From assembly GCA_002398565.1 (NCBI GenBank), contig DGZP01000112.1:9364-73363 (forward strand): a DNA stretch of 64,000 nucleotides, in the 5' to 3' direction. The position numbers and the translations under genes are program-made. A model generated the notes under the pieces. That model was not told the origin of the DNA. It saw only the letters and a list, made by a program, of their open reading frames with translations, and searched no databases. This stretch comes from Proteiniphilum sp. UBA4977 (GTDB lineage Bacteria > Bacteroidota > Bacteroidia > Bacteroidales > Dysgonomonadaceae). Of the stretch, positions 36,655-47,227 are shown one piece after another. How positions within the stretch are numbered: position 1 is the stretch's first letter; each line of letters opens with the position of its first letter.

Positions 36655-38151
36655 TCAATATCCTTCATTATTTGGCTTCAGCAATGGGTTGATATCTATT
36701 TCCTGCTGTGGTACGGGAAACAGTCTGTGATAGGATTCAACTTTATAGGGAGAACTACTTCCGAAATGACTATTCATCACTGTTTGATAAGTACCTGTTC
36801 TAATCAGATCGAACCATCTATGCCCTTCGAATGCAAGCTCAAGCCTACGTTCCAAATAGATTGCGTTTCTGAAAGACTCCGTATCGGCTGTCATCGAAGG
36901 CCATAGATCTCTCGCACTGATAGCATTTTGTGGTAATCCAAAGGCCCTTCGTCTAATTTGATTCACAAGTTCTATCGCTTCCTGGGGAGGGGTACCTGAG
37001 GTTTCATTCAACGCCTCTGCATACATCAAGAGAACATCTGCATACCTTAACAAGGGCCAGTTATCATCCGATTGATTTTGCATTGTATGATCCATATAAT
37101 GTTTCTTTATATGCTTTGCGTTTAAAGTATTACCAGAAGCTCCCTTATAGGACATGGTCCCGATAGTTGCTGAATATCTGGAACTTGGAACCTGTTCCTC
37201 ATCATTTTCTCCAAAAGCATCCACAATATCGGAAGTCGGGATAAGCGAGTTGCCTGCCGAGATCTTCATTGCCTCTGACAGTATACGCGGATGAGATGTA
37301 AAACTCCATCTGCTCCCTTCACCCAATGTTCCACCTTCATATTGAATTTCAAATATTGATTCGGCATGATTCGCATTGTTGGGTTCAAATATCTCTGCAA
37401 AATCTGGAAGAAGGATGAATTGCCCTGAATCTATCACTATTTGTAATGGTTCGAGCGCTTCTGAAAATTGGTAATTCGTTAGATATACCTTACCTAAAAG
37501 AGATAACGCAGCCCATTTTGTAGCCCGACCAATAGCATTTCCCGTATATGCTTCAGGCAATTGACTGGACGCCATTTTCAAATCATTGATAATCACCTTA
37601 TAAACATCAGTCACCTCATTTCTCACAGATTGTCGGGCCTGAGCCTGTGAAAGCACCATAGTATCTAGTGGTACTTTACCAAACATACGTGTTAAATTAA
37701 AATAATTAAGAGCTCTTGCAAAACGCGCTTCACCCTCAATCTGTTTTTTCTTGTCGTCGTCCCCAAATTGAACATCGGGTAATGCTTCCATTATTTTATT
37801 ACTCTGCAATATACTTCTGTAAGCATTTGTCCAGGCATTTGACAGTACAGCATTATTGGGTATGATAGAAAATTTATCGAGCTGCCCTGTTGCCGTGGAT
37901 GCACCGCTACCATCAGAGGCGTTATCTCCCGGCAGTTCTGCTATACTTGGATAATGAGGACTGTAAAAATTTTGTAATGTACCATACAAACCAACAGCTG
38001 CAATATCAATTTCTTTTTCGGATGAATAAAAGTTATCGCTTGCAATATCGCCGTATGGTTTTCTGTCTAAAAAAGCATCATCACATGATGTGGTAAACAT
38101 TATACAAATAATAACCACACCAATCCCTTGAATTATTCTATTTTTTTTCAT
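36655..38151 (-). CDS. susD-like: SusD/RagB-family surface glycan-binding lipoprotein (pair 2)
   Basis: A 498-residue protein with a lipobox MFTTSC (Cys23). Typical SusD blocks are FLDRKPYGDIASDNFYSSEKEIDIAAVGLYG at the N-terminus, IEGEARFARALNYFNLTRMFGKVPL, NWPLLRYADVLLMYAEALNE and AIYLERRLELAFEGHRWFDLIRTG. The C-terminus ends LFPVPQQEIDINPLLKPNNEGY. It partners the SusC 22 bases upstream and is followed by the DUF5689-like lipoprotein. The ligand cannot be read from the sequence. Confidence 0.96.
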   Translation of the reverse strand: MKKNRIIQGIGVVIICIMFTTSCDDAFLDRKPYGDIASDNFYSSEKEIDIAAVGLYGTLQNFYSPHYPSIAELPGDNASDGSGASTATGQLDKFSIIPNNAVLSNAWTNAYRSILQSNKIMEALPDVQFGDDDKKKQIEGEARFARALNYFNLTRMFGKVPLDTMVLSQAQARQSVRNEVTDVYKVIINDLKMASSQLPEAYTGNAIGRATKWAALSLLGKVYLTNYQFSEALEPLQIVIDSGQFILLPDFAEIFEPNNANHAESIFEIQYEGGTLGEGSRWSFTSHPRILSEAMKISAGNSLIPTSDIVDAFGENDEEQVPSSRYSATIGTMSYKGASGNTLNAKHIKKHYMDHTMQNQSDDNWPLLRYADVLLMYAEALNETSGTPPQEAIELVNQIRRRAFGLPQNAISARDLWPSMTADTESFRNAIYLERRLELAFEGHRWFDLIRTGTYQTVMNSHFGSSSPYKVESYHRLFPVPQQEIDINPLLKPNNEGY

Positions 38152-38173
38152 GTCTGTGTACTTTTTTCAATTT

Positions 38174-41100
38174 TCAAAAAGTCAGGTTAAGTCCCAGCGT
38201 ATATACTCTCGATAAAGGATATCGCCCCCAATCCAACCCCGGTGAAAGCGTAGTATCAGTATACATTCCTCCTTCAGGGTTCCAGCCATTGTACTTGGTA
38301 AACATCAACAAGTTATTTACTGACAGCTGAGTCGATATACTTTCAACCTTAATCGTATTTGCAATCTTTTTCGGAAGATCATAACTTAACGTTACATTTT
38401 GCACATTCAAAAATGATCCATCTTCTACAAAAGAAGAATTAAAAGTTGTGCTCCCTAACACAGCTCTGGTTTCAGAGGATAACCGCGGGATCCTTCCATC
38501 TCCAGGCTCTTCTTCGGATTGCCATCTGTTTTTTAAACTGACATGTCCGTTATACTGTAAGCTATAAGGGATATTGCCGAAATTGAGATTAATGATATCT
38601 CCGCCATAGCTTCCCCTTAACAATACACTTAATGAGATATTCTTATATGAAAAGCTATTTCGAAGACCAAAAACAAAATCGGGATGTGGATTGCCAATTA
38701 CAGTTCTGTCATCCAAAGTGATCTCGTTATCAGTATCGTTAACATTCTCAAATATATATTCGCCAGGCCTTGATCTTGCTACCCCCGTAGAGATACTGGG
38801 CAAAGCATCAACCTGTTCCTGATTCTGGTAAATACCAATTACTTTTAACCCATAAAACAATCCCATCGGATCTCCAACGCGTGTGATGTGAGTGTTCTCC
38901 AGATAAATGGAATTTCCCCACAAAGGATCCCCTTCGGGACCTAAAGCTAAAACTTTTTGTTTATTAAAAGTTATGTTGAAACTACTGTTCCACTTGAATT
39001 TTCCAACCAGATTACGGGTATCAACCGTAAATTCCCAGCCCCTGTTCTGTACTTTCCCAATATTTGACATAACATTTGAAAATCCCATATTGGATGGCAC
39101 CTGCAGGTTGAGTAACAGATCCTCTGTTTGCTTATTATAATAATCTACAATAAAATTGATACGGTGCTTAAATATTCCCAGATCTACCCCAATATTTGTT
39201 TGCTTTGTTTGCTCCCACGTTAAATCTGGATTACCATACGAATTTAGCCTAATACCAGAAACAATACTCTCGCCACCACTTCCCAAGACGGCGCTGGAAC
39301 CACCCATTAACGACATATATTGGTAGTTGCCAATAGAATTATTTCCTGTTACACCGAAACTGCCCCTTAATTTCAGGTCAGACAGCCAACGGACATTACT
39401 CAAAAAAGATTCATTGGAGGCTCTCCATGCCAAGGCAACAGAAGGAAAAAATCCCCAACGATCGGCAAATTTTGAAGTACCATCTGCTCTTATGCTTGCC
39501 GTAACCAAATACCTCCGATCATAGTTGTAATGCATGCGCGTTAAATAGGAACTTAAAGCCCATTCGGTTATATTGGAATACCCCTCACGCAGTACATTTT
39601 CCAAGCTACTGTCTACTACTATCAACTCATCGGTCCAGGTTGCAGAAGCTCTGGCTGACACACTATTTACATGCTGCATCTGTTTTTCATGTACAGCCAC
39701 TCCCGAAAGTGTATGCTTCCCAAATTTCTGATTATATGATAATTGCACGGATGACTGCAAGTTATAATTGATGTCTTGTGAAGCTAGTATGGCGTTGTCA
39801 CGTGGAGCTCTGATCCCATAAGCTCCAATTGAACTGGGACTCAGCCAGTTTCGACTTGCAGTACGAATGGTTGCTCCTCCGGTGAAGGTAAAAGTAAAAA
39901 GCTTATTAATATCATATACAACAGACGCACTGGATACAAGGCTTAAATTCCGTCGCCAGTCTTTAATAACATTGATTTTTGCAACGGGATTTTCCATATT
40001 CTGGAGCCCTTGCATTAAATTAATCCCGGTAGAATAGCCAGTTTCACTTTCAGGATCGTATACCCCAAGGATTGGATTCATTAAGAGTGCAGATTGTACA
40101 ATTCCTGCATTAGCTTCATGAAACCTACCAGTTACAGGTAAAAAATCCTGATTCGTATAAGAGGGAGCCAGTCTAAGGTTAACTTTTAACTTCCTATTGA
40201 TATCAGCATCAATGTTTGCCCTTGCCGAATAACGTTGGAATCCGGTATTTCTGAGAGTTCCTTGATTGTCCAGGAACCCCCCGGAAACAAGATACCTTAC
40301 ATTATCACTGCCACCGGATATGGAAATTTGATGTTCTTGAAATAACGCTTGTCTAAAAACCTCATCCAACCAATTAGTTCCTTTCTGCCCACTATTTAAA
40401 AAATTCCGGAAATAGGCTGTCTTAGTTGATTCAGGCCTTAAATCGTCCCCATCAAAGAGACTTCTGTCTCCTGAACCACGATCTACCCAGGTGTTATTTC
40501 TCGCTTCTATTGCCAAAAGTGCAAAATCTTGAGCAGATAACACCTCTATCTGATTAAATACCTCTTGAAATCCCCCTTTTGCATTATAGTTAACCTTTGC
40601 TTTTCCCTTCTGCCCACTTCTTGTCGTGATCAAGACTACCCCGTTAGATCCCCGGGAACCATAGATTGCTGCAGCAGATGCGTCTTTTAATATATCAATT
40701 GATGCAATATCCGAAGGACTTAAAAAGCCCAACGGATTGGAATCTGCATTCATATCCACTTGTATGATATTCCCATCAACCACATATAGAGGCGTATTAC
40801 TAGAGCCAATTGTACTGATACCTCTAATCTGGATATCCAGACCACCACCCGGTGTGCCGGATGTATTCATGACATTTACCCCTGCAGCTTGTCCTAACAT
40901 GGCTTGGTTAATATCAACAATCGGTTGTTCTACTATGTCGCTTGTAATTACAGAACTGATCGCACCGGTTAAGTTGGCCCTTTGTTGTGTACCATATCCA
41001 ATCACAACAACCTCCTCCAACAGTTTAGAGTCTTCAACTAGTGTAATTTCAAAATACCTGTTTACGCCCGTAACAACCTCGACTGTACTATAACCTATGA

Positions 41101-41425
41101 AAGAAACAGCAAGCACATCCCCGGTATTTGCTAATATGGTGAAACTCCCATTTATGTCGGTAACGGTACCTTCCGACTTATCCTTAATTTTCACAGTAGC
41201 CCCGATGATGGGTTCACCTGAATCATCTTTTACTGATCCTGTGTAGGTTATCTTTTCTTGTTGAAAAGTATCTCGATCAACTCTAGAATGAACTGCTGCC
41301 ATCGCATTACTGTTGCAAAAGAGATAGAGAACAAACACAATTTGCATAGAGAGAAACAGTTGCACACTTGCTGTTTTCCCTGACCCAAACAACTTTAAAA
41401 TAAATTGTTTTCTCATGATTTTCAT
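38174..41425 (-). CDS. susC-like: SusC/RagA-family TonB-dependent transporter (pair 2)
   Basis: A 1083-residue outer-membrane protein with an unusually long leader (to about 45). A carboxypeptidase-regulatory-like domain follows (about 58-130, ITYTGSVKDDSGEPIIGATV), then LLEEVVVIGYGTQ at 135-147, and the plug block IASIDILKDASAAAIYGSRGSNGVVLITT. The barrel ends YTLGLNLTF. There is no STN domain, so it is not expected to signal to an anti-sigma factor. Its leader and regulatory-like domain closely resemble those of SusC pair 3 (shared FQQEKITYTGSV), which points to duplication. It starts 14 bases after the gene at 41440. Confidence 0.96.
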   Translation of the reverse strand: MKIMRKQFILKLFGSGKTASVQLFLSMQIVFVLYLFCNSNAMAAVHSRVDRDTFQQEKITYTGSVKDDSGEPIIGATVKIKDKSEGTVTDINGSFTILANTGDVLAVSFIGYSTVEVVTGVNRYFEITLVEDSKLLEEVVVIGYGTQQRANLTGAISSVITSDIVEQPIVDINQAMLGQAAGVNVMNTSGTPGGGLDIQIRGISTIGSSNTPLYVVDGNIIQVDMNADSNPLGFLSPSDIASIDILKDASAAAIYGSRGSNGVVLITTRSGQKGKAKVNYNAKGGFQEVFNQIEVLSAQDFALLAIEARNNTWVDRGSGDRSLFDGDDLRPESTKTAYFRNFLNSGQKGTNWLDEVFRQALFQEHQISISGGSDNVRYLVSGGFLDNQGTLRNTGFQRYSARANIDADINRKLKVNLRLAPSYTNQDFLPVTGRFHEANAGIVQSALLMNPILGVYDPESETGYSTGINLMQGLQNMENPVAKINVIKDWRRNLSLVSSASVVYDINKLFTFTFTGGATIRTASRNWLSPSSIGAYGIRAPRDNAILASQDINYNLQSSVQLSYNQKFGKHTLSGVAVHEKQMQHVNSVSARASATWTDELIVVDSSLENVLREGYSNITEWALSSYLTRMHYNYDRRYLVTASIRADGTSKFADRWGFFPSVALAWRASNESFLSNVRWLSDLKLRGSFGVTGNNSIGNYQYMSLMGGSSAVLGSGGESIVSGIRLNSYGNPDLTWEQTKQTNIGVDLGIFKHRINFIVDYYNKQTEDLLLNLQVPSNMGFSNVMSNIGKVQNRGWEFTVDTRNLVGKFKWNSSFNITFNKQKVLALGPEGDPLWGNSIYLENTHITRVGDPMGLFYGLKVIGIYQNQEQVDALPSISTGVARSRPGEYIFENVNDTDNEITLDDRTVIGNPHPDFVFGLRNSFSYKNISLSVLLRGSYGGDIINLNFGNIPYSLQYNGHVSLKNRWQSEEEPGDGRIPRLSSETRAVLGSTTFNSSFVEDGSFLNVQNVTLSYDLPKKIANTIKVESISTQLSVNNLLMFTKYNGWNPEGGMYTDTTLSPGLDWGRYPLSRVYTLGLNLTF

Positions 41426-41439
41426 AGTTTAATAAAATT

Positions 41440-44046
41440 TTATCTATATTCAATTTCTATCACATTCAAGCCTGTTGCCAGAATCTGTAAATTCCAGTTA
41501 TATAAACTCTTTACAAGCACCCGTTGCCCATCAAAATTGTGTAGATAAGCTTGTAGAGGTTTGATATTCTTTTCCGATATATTGCTATAATCTATTTTTA
41601 ACGAAACGTTCTGCTGCTGTAAGCTATTATTCAGCAACAAGACATACAGTCTATTATTACTGATCGCCATAAAATAATCAACCTGAGGATTATTCAGCGT
41701 GACTACATCCGATTTTAGTAACAGGTCTGCCTGTTTACCTAATACATTACCTTTCTTAAATCCGTAAGACTGGTGAGGTCCTACTTTGGGAGTTATAAAA
41801 CCTCGCGGGAATGATATTTTCCCTTGCGAGCGCAACGCTATCTCCGATAGCAAATAATCGGTAATCCAGCCTATTTGCCACCATGCGTGATGCGGGAAAC
41901 GACCCGGTCCTTGGTCAAAAGAATACCAATAATAGGAGGCCACACTGTTTTCCTTATTGACAAACGCGTCCCTACCCCATACACCCGCTCTTGCCATGTC
42001 AATGAACAAGGAATCCCCTGTCATTTCAAATAAGCGGACAAACATTCCGGCATGGCTGGCCAATAATATGGGACCGTGTTCTTTGGCTGCTGAGCCCAAT
42101 GACCCTCCATGCTCGAAACTAAGTCCCACCTGGCTAATCTCCCAATCTTTCACCACCTTGTTTTGAATGACCTTTTCTTTATTGGATGGGATGGGATGGG
42201 TGAAAATAGAAGTCGTGTATTGGCGAGCGGCTACCAGGGCCGCTGTTTTATAGGTTTCTTTTTGGGTAAGGTCGTATAAATCGAGTAAAGCCTGCACACT
42301 CTGTCCTGTGGCAAAATCAGGCACAAATCTAAAATCACCACAAACACCCAAATAATGCCCTTCTTCCACCGCATTCCGGATATACCAGTTCGCGCCCTTT
42401 TCAGCGGCTTCCAAATATTTCCGATCTCCTAAAATACGATACGCCACGATTAATCCATAAAAGGTAGGCCTCAGGTCTCTTAAGTCCTGAAACTCCACTT
42501 TATGGGTCAGGTGATCATACGCTACCACCCAACTGCCGTCTCCTTGTTGCCAAGAGAGCAAACGATCCGCACCCCGCCGGAGAAGTCTTTTCAGCTCACT
42601 GTCATTTGGCTCAAATAATAACACATTCCCTATATCCAACATCGTGTAATAGGTCAAGGCAATGGGTTCCACATAATCTCCCCACTCTTCCGTGAAACGA
42701 TTGCTCTTAGACAAATAATATTGTCCTAAGGCGGCACCACCAAAAAAGCCATCGTCGTCTGCCTGCTGGGCGATTTTAAAGTTTCTGGCATAAGGCAGCC
42801 TGTCATGTGCCAAAACACTGTCCTTTGTGATATGGGAAAGCATCCACATGGCACCGTAATCCGAATTCTTAAACGCGTCTTTTTGTGATCCTACCACAGG
42901 CCCATGGTATTCTTGGGCGCCAATTTCCAAATCTTTGAAATGAAAAGTATGCCATAATGAAGTACTGTCGTTTCGCAGGTATGCAAACATGCCTAAGAGT
43001 CTATCGGTTAAAGAGAGATTGGTTTTCTTTTTCTCCAAAACATCAGGGAAGCGGTAAATATCGTTCACCGCATGTTTGTACACAGTGTACCAATCTGCTT
43101 TGTCCAATGTATAACGGAACCGGAAAGATATTTTTTCTCCTTGCTGTAGATAAGAGTCCTTTTCTCCCAATACAGGATGATGTATTGTCGGGAATAATTG
43201 TTCTTTCCGGTTCATCAATGACAACCCCAGGAGCCAATCATTTTGGGTTAACACATCGTATTCCCAATAGTCTCTCCCCATTCCTGGTTGTGCAATGACT
43301 GCCACGCTCACCCCTTTTTTATCGGATAAGATAGGTGATAGCGTACTTGCGGTCCTTTCCCTTGCAATTACCGGCTTATTGGGGATTCCTTGTCCATAAC
43401 CATACGATAACAAAAGGTTGTCGTTAATGGACTTCCCTTGAAAATGGCCGGGGACTATTCCCCAACTTATATCTTCTTCTTTGTAAGAAAACAGGGTGGG
43501 ACTTTGTATCGAAAAATACCCCTCTTGCTTAGCAGTCAATTCTATTTCCAGAAGAATATCATTTTTAAACGTGTCATCGATGCTCCATACTGCTGTAAGT
43601 GTGGCTCTGTCCAATTCTTGCTTAAACTCTACACTCCCTTCATTATATTTTGCCTGGTGCGGATAAAAGAAGCGTGCTTCTCCTGCCGTATTCATGGCTA
43701 CGGGACTGAGCCTTTTTTTCCATCGATTATACACCATGATATATGATTCAGGAATACTGGAAACATTGTCAAAATAAAGAGTTGAATCAAACTGGCCTGA
43801 TGGCTTTTCTTTTGAGAATAGCACCGTATATTCTCCAAGTACATTCTCAAAAGCGAACTTCTGATTTTGTGACGTCAGTTCGATAGCAGACAGCTTATAT
43901 CCAGATAATCCCTTTTCCCACCGAAGAGAGATATTTTCATTTTGAAGCTTATAATCCTCTTGCGCATGAAGCATAAAAGGTAAAACAAGCAGATAAAGAA
44001 TTAAATACACACTTCCATTCTCTCTTTTCATTCTCATTTTATACAT
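41440..44046 (-). CDS. Large exported protein of unknown family with alpha/alpha-toroid-like region
   Basis: An 868-residue protein with a signal peptide ending LHAQ (about residue 29); ATGs at 44037 and 44031 are alternative starts. Residues 30-330 are beta-rich with aromatic segments. Residues about 340-750 look like repeated helical hairpins (LRNDSTSLWHTFHFKD, YGAMWMLSHITKDSVLAHDR, LRRGADRLLSWQQGDGSW, AYRILGDRKYLEAAEKGANWYIRNA, QALLDLYDLTQKETYKTAALVAARQY). This is the style of alpha/alpha-toroid glycosidases and polysaccharide lyases. The C-terminal 100 residues resemble a small beta-sandwich. I do not recognise a numbered GH or PL family. Position between a sulfatase and SusC pair 2 implies a main-chain enzyme role, by inference. 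Confidence 0.7.
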   Translation of the reverse strand: MYKMRMKRENGSVYLILYLLVLPFMLHAQEDYKLQNENISLRWEKGLSGYKLSAIELTSQNQKFAFENVLGEYTVLFSKEKPSGQFDSTLYFDNVSSIPESYIMVYNRWKKRLSPVAMNTAGEARFFYPHQAKYNEGSVEFKQELDRATLTAVWSIDDTFKNDILLEIELTAKQEGYFSIQSPTLFSYKEEDISWGIVPGHFQGKSINDNLLLSYGYGQGIPNKPVIARERTASTLSPILSDKKGVSVAVIAQPGMGRDYWEYDVLTQNDWLLGLSLMNRKEQLFPTIHHPVLGEKDSYLQQGEKISFRFRYTLDKADWYTVYKHAVNDIYRFPDVLEKKKTNLSLTDRLLGMFAYLRNDSTSLWHTFHFKDLEIGAQEYHGPVVGSQKDAFKNSDYGAMWMLSHITKDSVLAHDRLPYARNFKIAQQADDDGFFGGAALGQYYLSKSNRFTEEWGDYVEPIALTYYTMLDIGNVLLFEPNDSELKRLLRRGADRLLSWQQGDGSWVVAYDHLTHKVEFQDLRDLRPTFYGLIVAYRILGDRKYLEAAEKGANWYIRNAVEEGHYLGVCGDFRFVPDFATGQSVQALLDLYDLTQKETYKTAALVAARQYTTSIFTHPIPSNKEKVIQNKVVKDWEISQVGLSFEHGGSLGSAAKEHGPILLASHAGMFVRLFEMTGDSLFIDMARAGVWGRDAFVNKENSVASYYWYSFDQGPGRFPHHAWWQIGWITDYLLSEIALRSQGKISFPRGFITPKVGPHQSYGFKKGNVLGKQADLLLKSDVVTLNNPQVDYFMAISNNRLYVLLLNNSLQQQNVSLKIDYSNISEKNIKPLQAYLHNFDGQRVLVKSLYNWNLQILATGLNVIEIEYR

Positions 44047-44052
44047 TTTTTA

Positions 44053-45438
44053 TCAGTATTTTGTCATCTCAAATTCAGTATCCATCAAAATACCCTGATC
44101 ACCTTGTTGCGTCATCCATTTTTTTAACTCGTCTTGCATAAGAGCGATTCTCTCCCTATGTTCCGGAAGATGGGCTATATTGTTCAATTCCCATTCGTCG
44201 TTTTCCAAATCATACAATTCTATGGCAGGTCGTTGCACAAAACGATCTGTCAGAAACCGCGCACGTTTATCTGTTTTTGCACTGATTATCCAAGAGTACC
44301 ACATTTCCCTGTCTGCAGGATTCATTATGTGCTTCTCATAATAATCTTCTTCAGAAATAAGGTTCACAATCAGTTTGTATTTCTTATCCTGTATGCTGCG
44401 AATGGGATAAGCGCTCCCTTCAGGAATGTTATTGTGTATGCCATAAACCCACTCCCGATGTTCTTTGTTTTCTCCTGACAACACGCCAAGGAAGCTTTCA
44501 CCATCAAGACCACCAATGGGATCTCCTCCCGCAAATTCAATCATTGTAGGAAGAATATCTTCATATTGTATCAAGGCATCACTCACTGTTCCTTCAGCAA
44601 TTCCTTTTGGATAACGGGCAAGGAAGGCGCTATGCTGCCCATAACGATAGCAAGTCCATTTTCCAAAAGGCATTTGAGGTCCTTGTTCCCCTAAAAATAT
44701 GACCAACGTGTTTTCTAATTTTCCGGAAGTTTCCAATACTTGCAAAACCGCCCCCACCTCATTGTCCAACTCCTGGATTTCTGCCAGGTATTTACAAAAA
44801 ATTTCCCTTGTCTTTTTATTGTCCACACTATTAGGAGGTAGCACTACATTATTCGGATTAAACTTCGCGGGGTCTCCCCACGTCCACGGCACATGGGGAT
44901 GAATGCTACACACGTACAAACAAAAAGGTTCCGCTTCGTTTCTGTTTATAAACTCTTCAATGCCATCAGTAGTAAAGGGAGCTTCACGGGCAATACTGCT
45001 AACAGGGAACCCTTTAACTTCTTCAAATCTATAGACATCCGGTTGTTTTGAAGGATGGTTTTTTCCGGTTCTACCTACCCTGTATCCCAAGTCATGAAAA
45101 TAATCCGGAGCGGTCTTCACAAAATCATAAGTCGGTTTATGATTCTGGTATGAACCATGACGAGCCGGGTACAAACCGGTATAGAGCGATGCGCGGATAG
45201 GCACACTCATCGTCGCCGAGGCGTAATTGTTCGTCATCTGGATACCTTCGTTTGCAATCCAGTCGATATTGGGTGTTTGCAAATTTTTCCCTCCATAACA
45301 ACCCAACTCATTGGTGCCTAAATCATCAGCAAGAATTACCACTATATTCAGTCGGTCATCTTGAGCGAGAGTGTGTAACCACGGTGCACATGTAGCTATC
45401 ACGAGTGGGAATACGTCTCTATTAAGTCTCATTTTCAT
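44053..45438 (-). CDS. S1-family sulfatase (serine type) with Glu-Gln metal-site variant
   Basis: A 461-residue protein with a signal peptide ending HTLAQ (residue 26). The motif is Ser78-Val-Pro-Ile-Arg82 (TMSVPIRASLYTGLYP). VVILADDLGTNELGCYGG is the first metal block. The second is IFLGEQGPQMPFGKW, where the usual Asp-Asn/His pair reads Glu-Gln. The sulfatase at 32416 has the same block as DQGPQLPFGKW, so this is probably a subfamily trait rather than loss of function. The C-terminus has ELYDLENDEWELNNIAHLPEH. It lies 6 bases from the downstream gene and 56 bases after SusD pair 3. Confidence 0.91.
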   Translation of the reverse strand: MKMRLNRDVFPLVIATCAPWLHTLAQDDRLNIVVILADDLGTNELGCYGGKNLQTPNIDWIANEGIQMTNNYASATMSVPIRASLYTGLYPARHGSYQNHKPTYDFVKTAPDYFHDLGYRVGRTGKNHPSKQPDVYRFEEVKGFPVSSIAREAPFTTDGIEEFINRNEAEPFCLYVCSIHPHVPWTWGDPAKFNPNNVVLPPNSVDNKKTREIFCKYLAEIQELDNEVGAVLQVLETSGKLENTLVIFLGEQGPQMPFGKWTCYRYGQHSAFLARYPKGIAEGTVSDALIQYEDILPTMIEFAGGDPIGGLDGESFLGVLSGENKEHREWVYGIHNNIPEGSAYPIRSIQDKKYKLIVNLISEEDYYEKHIMNPADREMWYSWIISAKTDKRARFLTDRFVQRPAIELYDLENDEWELNNIAHLPEHRERIALMQDELKKWMTQQGDQGILMDTEFEMTKY

Positions 45439-45494
45439 TACTTATTCAGATTTGAAAGTAATTTTCTTCCGAAGAAAAAAGCTACGATTAATGG

Positions 45495-47216
45495 TTAATA
45501 TCCTGGATTCTGGTCTAAATTGGAATTTAAATTCCGTTCACTGGTCGGTACTGGCAATAATTCATCTCTATTAGGAGTGAACAACTTGTTTTCTACCACT
45601 CTATAGTCTATAGATGGGTGGGGAGCATAATTCTCATAACCGGGATATTCAGGTTCTCCGTTCGTATCAAAAGTAACATCAGGCCAATCGGTCAAAGCTC
45701 CTTTAAAAGGCCTACCCAATATAGGTCGATTTAAGTAAGTGTTTGCCAAACCCCAACGACGCAAATCAGTATAACGAAACCCTTCAAATGCTAATTCAAT
45801 TTTCCTTTCATGTCTTAATTTGAGTCGTGCAGTATTTAAATCAGCAAAGTCATTTAAAGAATAAGCCGGCATTTTGACATCAATTCTGTCCCTCCTGATT
45901 TTATTGATGGCATCAATAACAGATTGATCAATTTCACCTAATTCGATTTTGGCTTCGGCATAGGTCAGCAACACTTCAGCATAACGGCATAGAATTATTG
46001 GATAGCTAGCCCTCGTTTTATCTTTTCGGTAGTCCATATCAGCATATTTCCTAAAATGATAGCCTGTAAAAGAGGTATACTGGTTAAGAGAAACACAATC
46101 AGTATTTCTAACCCGTTTATTAGTCACGTAGTTGTAGCATGTGAGGCTATCATAATGGCTTTCGAACTGAATGTCACCGTAGCGGCTTCCCGGAAAAGCA
46201 ATGCTTAATGATAGACGTGGATCTCTGTTCTCAAATCTTTTTGCTTTATCAAACAACGGAGAATCGGTAATATTTTTCCCGTCTACACAATTATAGGAGT
46301 CAACTAAGCTTTGAGAAGGGACAAGGGCTGCCCATCCGGCCTCAGACCTGTTCATCATATATAACATAAGTGAGTGATAATCATTTACCATCGCACCTGC
46401 ATATTCTCTTTTAAGAATAATTTCTTTATTGGAAGGATTTGTCAATCCTTCTGAAATAAAGAGTTTCCCGTATTCAGGATATAAATCGTACACTCCCAAA
46501 TCAATTACTTTTTTAGCTGATATAGCAGCTGCGCTCCAATCGCCAAAATAAAGAGCTATCCTTGCTTTGTAAGCATAAGCAGCACCCTTTGTAACTCGTC
46601 CGATATTCTCATTTTCAGTATAATTAACGGGGAGTAATTCTGCTGCTACATCAAAATCTATGTAAATTTGATGTAACACTTCTGCTTTGGGGGTTCTTGT
46701 AACTGATTTGGCCTCAGAAATTGTTAAAATAGGCTCTAAAACCATTGGCACATCGCCAAAATAAGTTATTAAACGACTGTGGTAATAAGCCCTGAAAAAG
46801 AGTACTTGACCTTTAAACAGCTTGTATTGTGCATCAGTTAATAAATCCTTCTTTTCTTCAATAACTGAAAGCATTAGTGTACTTCTCATAAGCCCTTGAT
46901 AAGCTCTTCGCCAAGTGCTTTCGGCAATTCCACTTCTTGCGTCATGCTCTCCTTTTGCCAATGTTTTGTAGTCACTGTCTACTCGTATAAATCCTACATC
47001 CGACATACAGTCAAGGACAAGAGGATAAACATATCCTCTATGATCTATCTCTTGCAAACGATTGTAACAAGTATTTACTCCACGCTCTATTTCCAAAGCG
47101 TTTGTATAGAACGTTTCATTAGAAGGCTCATCAAGAGGAAATTTATCCAAAATATCTGTACATCCCAGAAATAAGGATATCAGTATTACGGCTGAGAATA
47201 TAGTTAAATATTTCAT
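45495..47216 (-). CDS. susD-like: SusD/RagB-family surface glycan-binding lipoprotein (pair 3)
   Basis: A 573-residue protein with a lipobox SLFLGC (Cys19). The blocks are ILDKFPLDEPSNETFYTNALEIERGVNTCYNRL, KGQVLFFRAYYHSRLITYFGDVPMVL, YPIILCRYAEVLLTYAEAKIELG and LKLRHERKIELAFEGFRYTDLRRWG. The end LPVPTSERNLNSNLDQNPGY is the usual SusD tail. It follows its SusC partner by 11 bases. It is only distantly similar to the SusD proteins of pairs 1 and 2, consistent with a different ligand. Confidence 0.96.
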   Translation of the reverse strand: MKYLTIFSAVILISLFLGCTDILDKFPLDEPSNETFYTNALEIERGVNTCYNRLQEIDHRGYVYPLVLDCMSDVGFIRVDSDYKTLAKGEHDARSGIAESTWRRAYQGLMRSTLMLSVIEEKKDLLTDAQYKLFKGQVLFFRAYYHSRLITYFGDVPMVLEPILTISEAKSVTRTPKAEVLHQIYIDFDVAAELLPVNYTENENIGRVTKGAAYAYKARIALYFGDWSAAAISAKKVIDLGVYDLYPEYGKLFISEGLTNPSNKEIILKREYAGAMVNDYHSLMLYMMNRSEAGWAALVPSQSLVDSYNCVDGKNITDSPLFDKAKRFENRDPRLSLSIAFPGSRYGDIQFESHYDSLTCYNYVTNKRVRNTDCVSLNQYTSFTGYHFRKYADMDYRKDKTRASYPIILCRYAEVLLTYAEAKIELGEIDQSVIDAINKIRRDRIDVKMPAYSLNDFADLNTARLKLRHERKIELAFEGFRYTDLRRWGLANTYLNRPILGRPFKGALTDWPDVTFDTNGEPEYPGYENYAPHPSIDYRVVENKLFTPNRDELLPVPTSERNLNSNLDQNPGY

Positions 47217-47227
47217 AGTTTTATATC

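Noticed and set aside
44650..44700. Possible inactive sulfatase because of Glu-Gln in the metal site
   Set aside because: The related sulfatase at 32416 shows the same block as Asp-Gln and the surrounding PFGKW is kept, so subfamily variation is more likely than inactivation.
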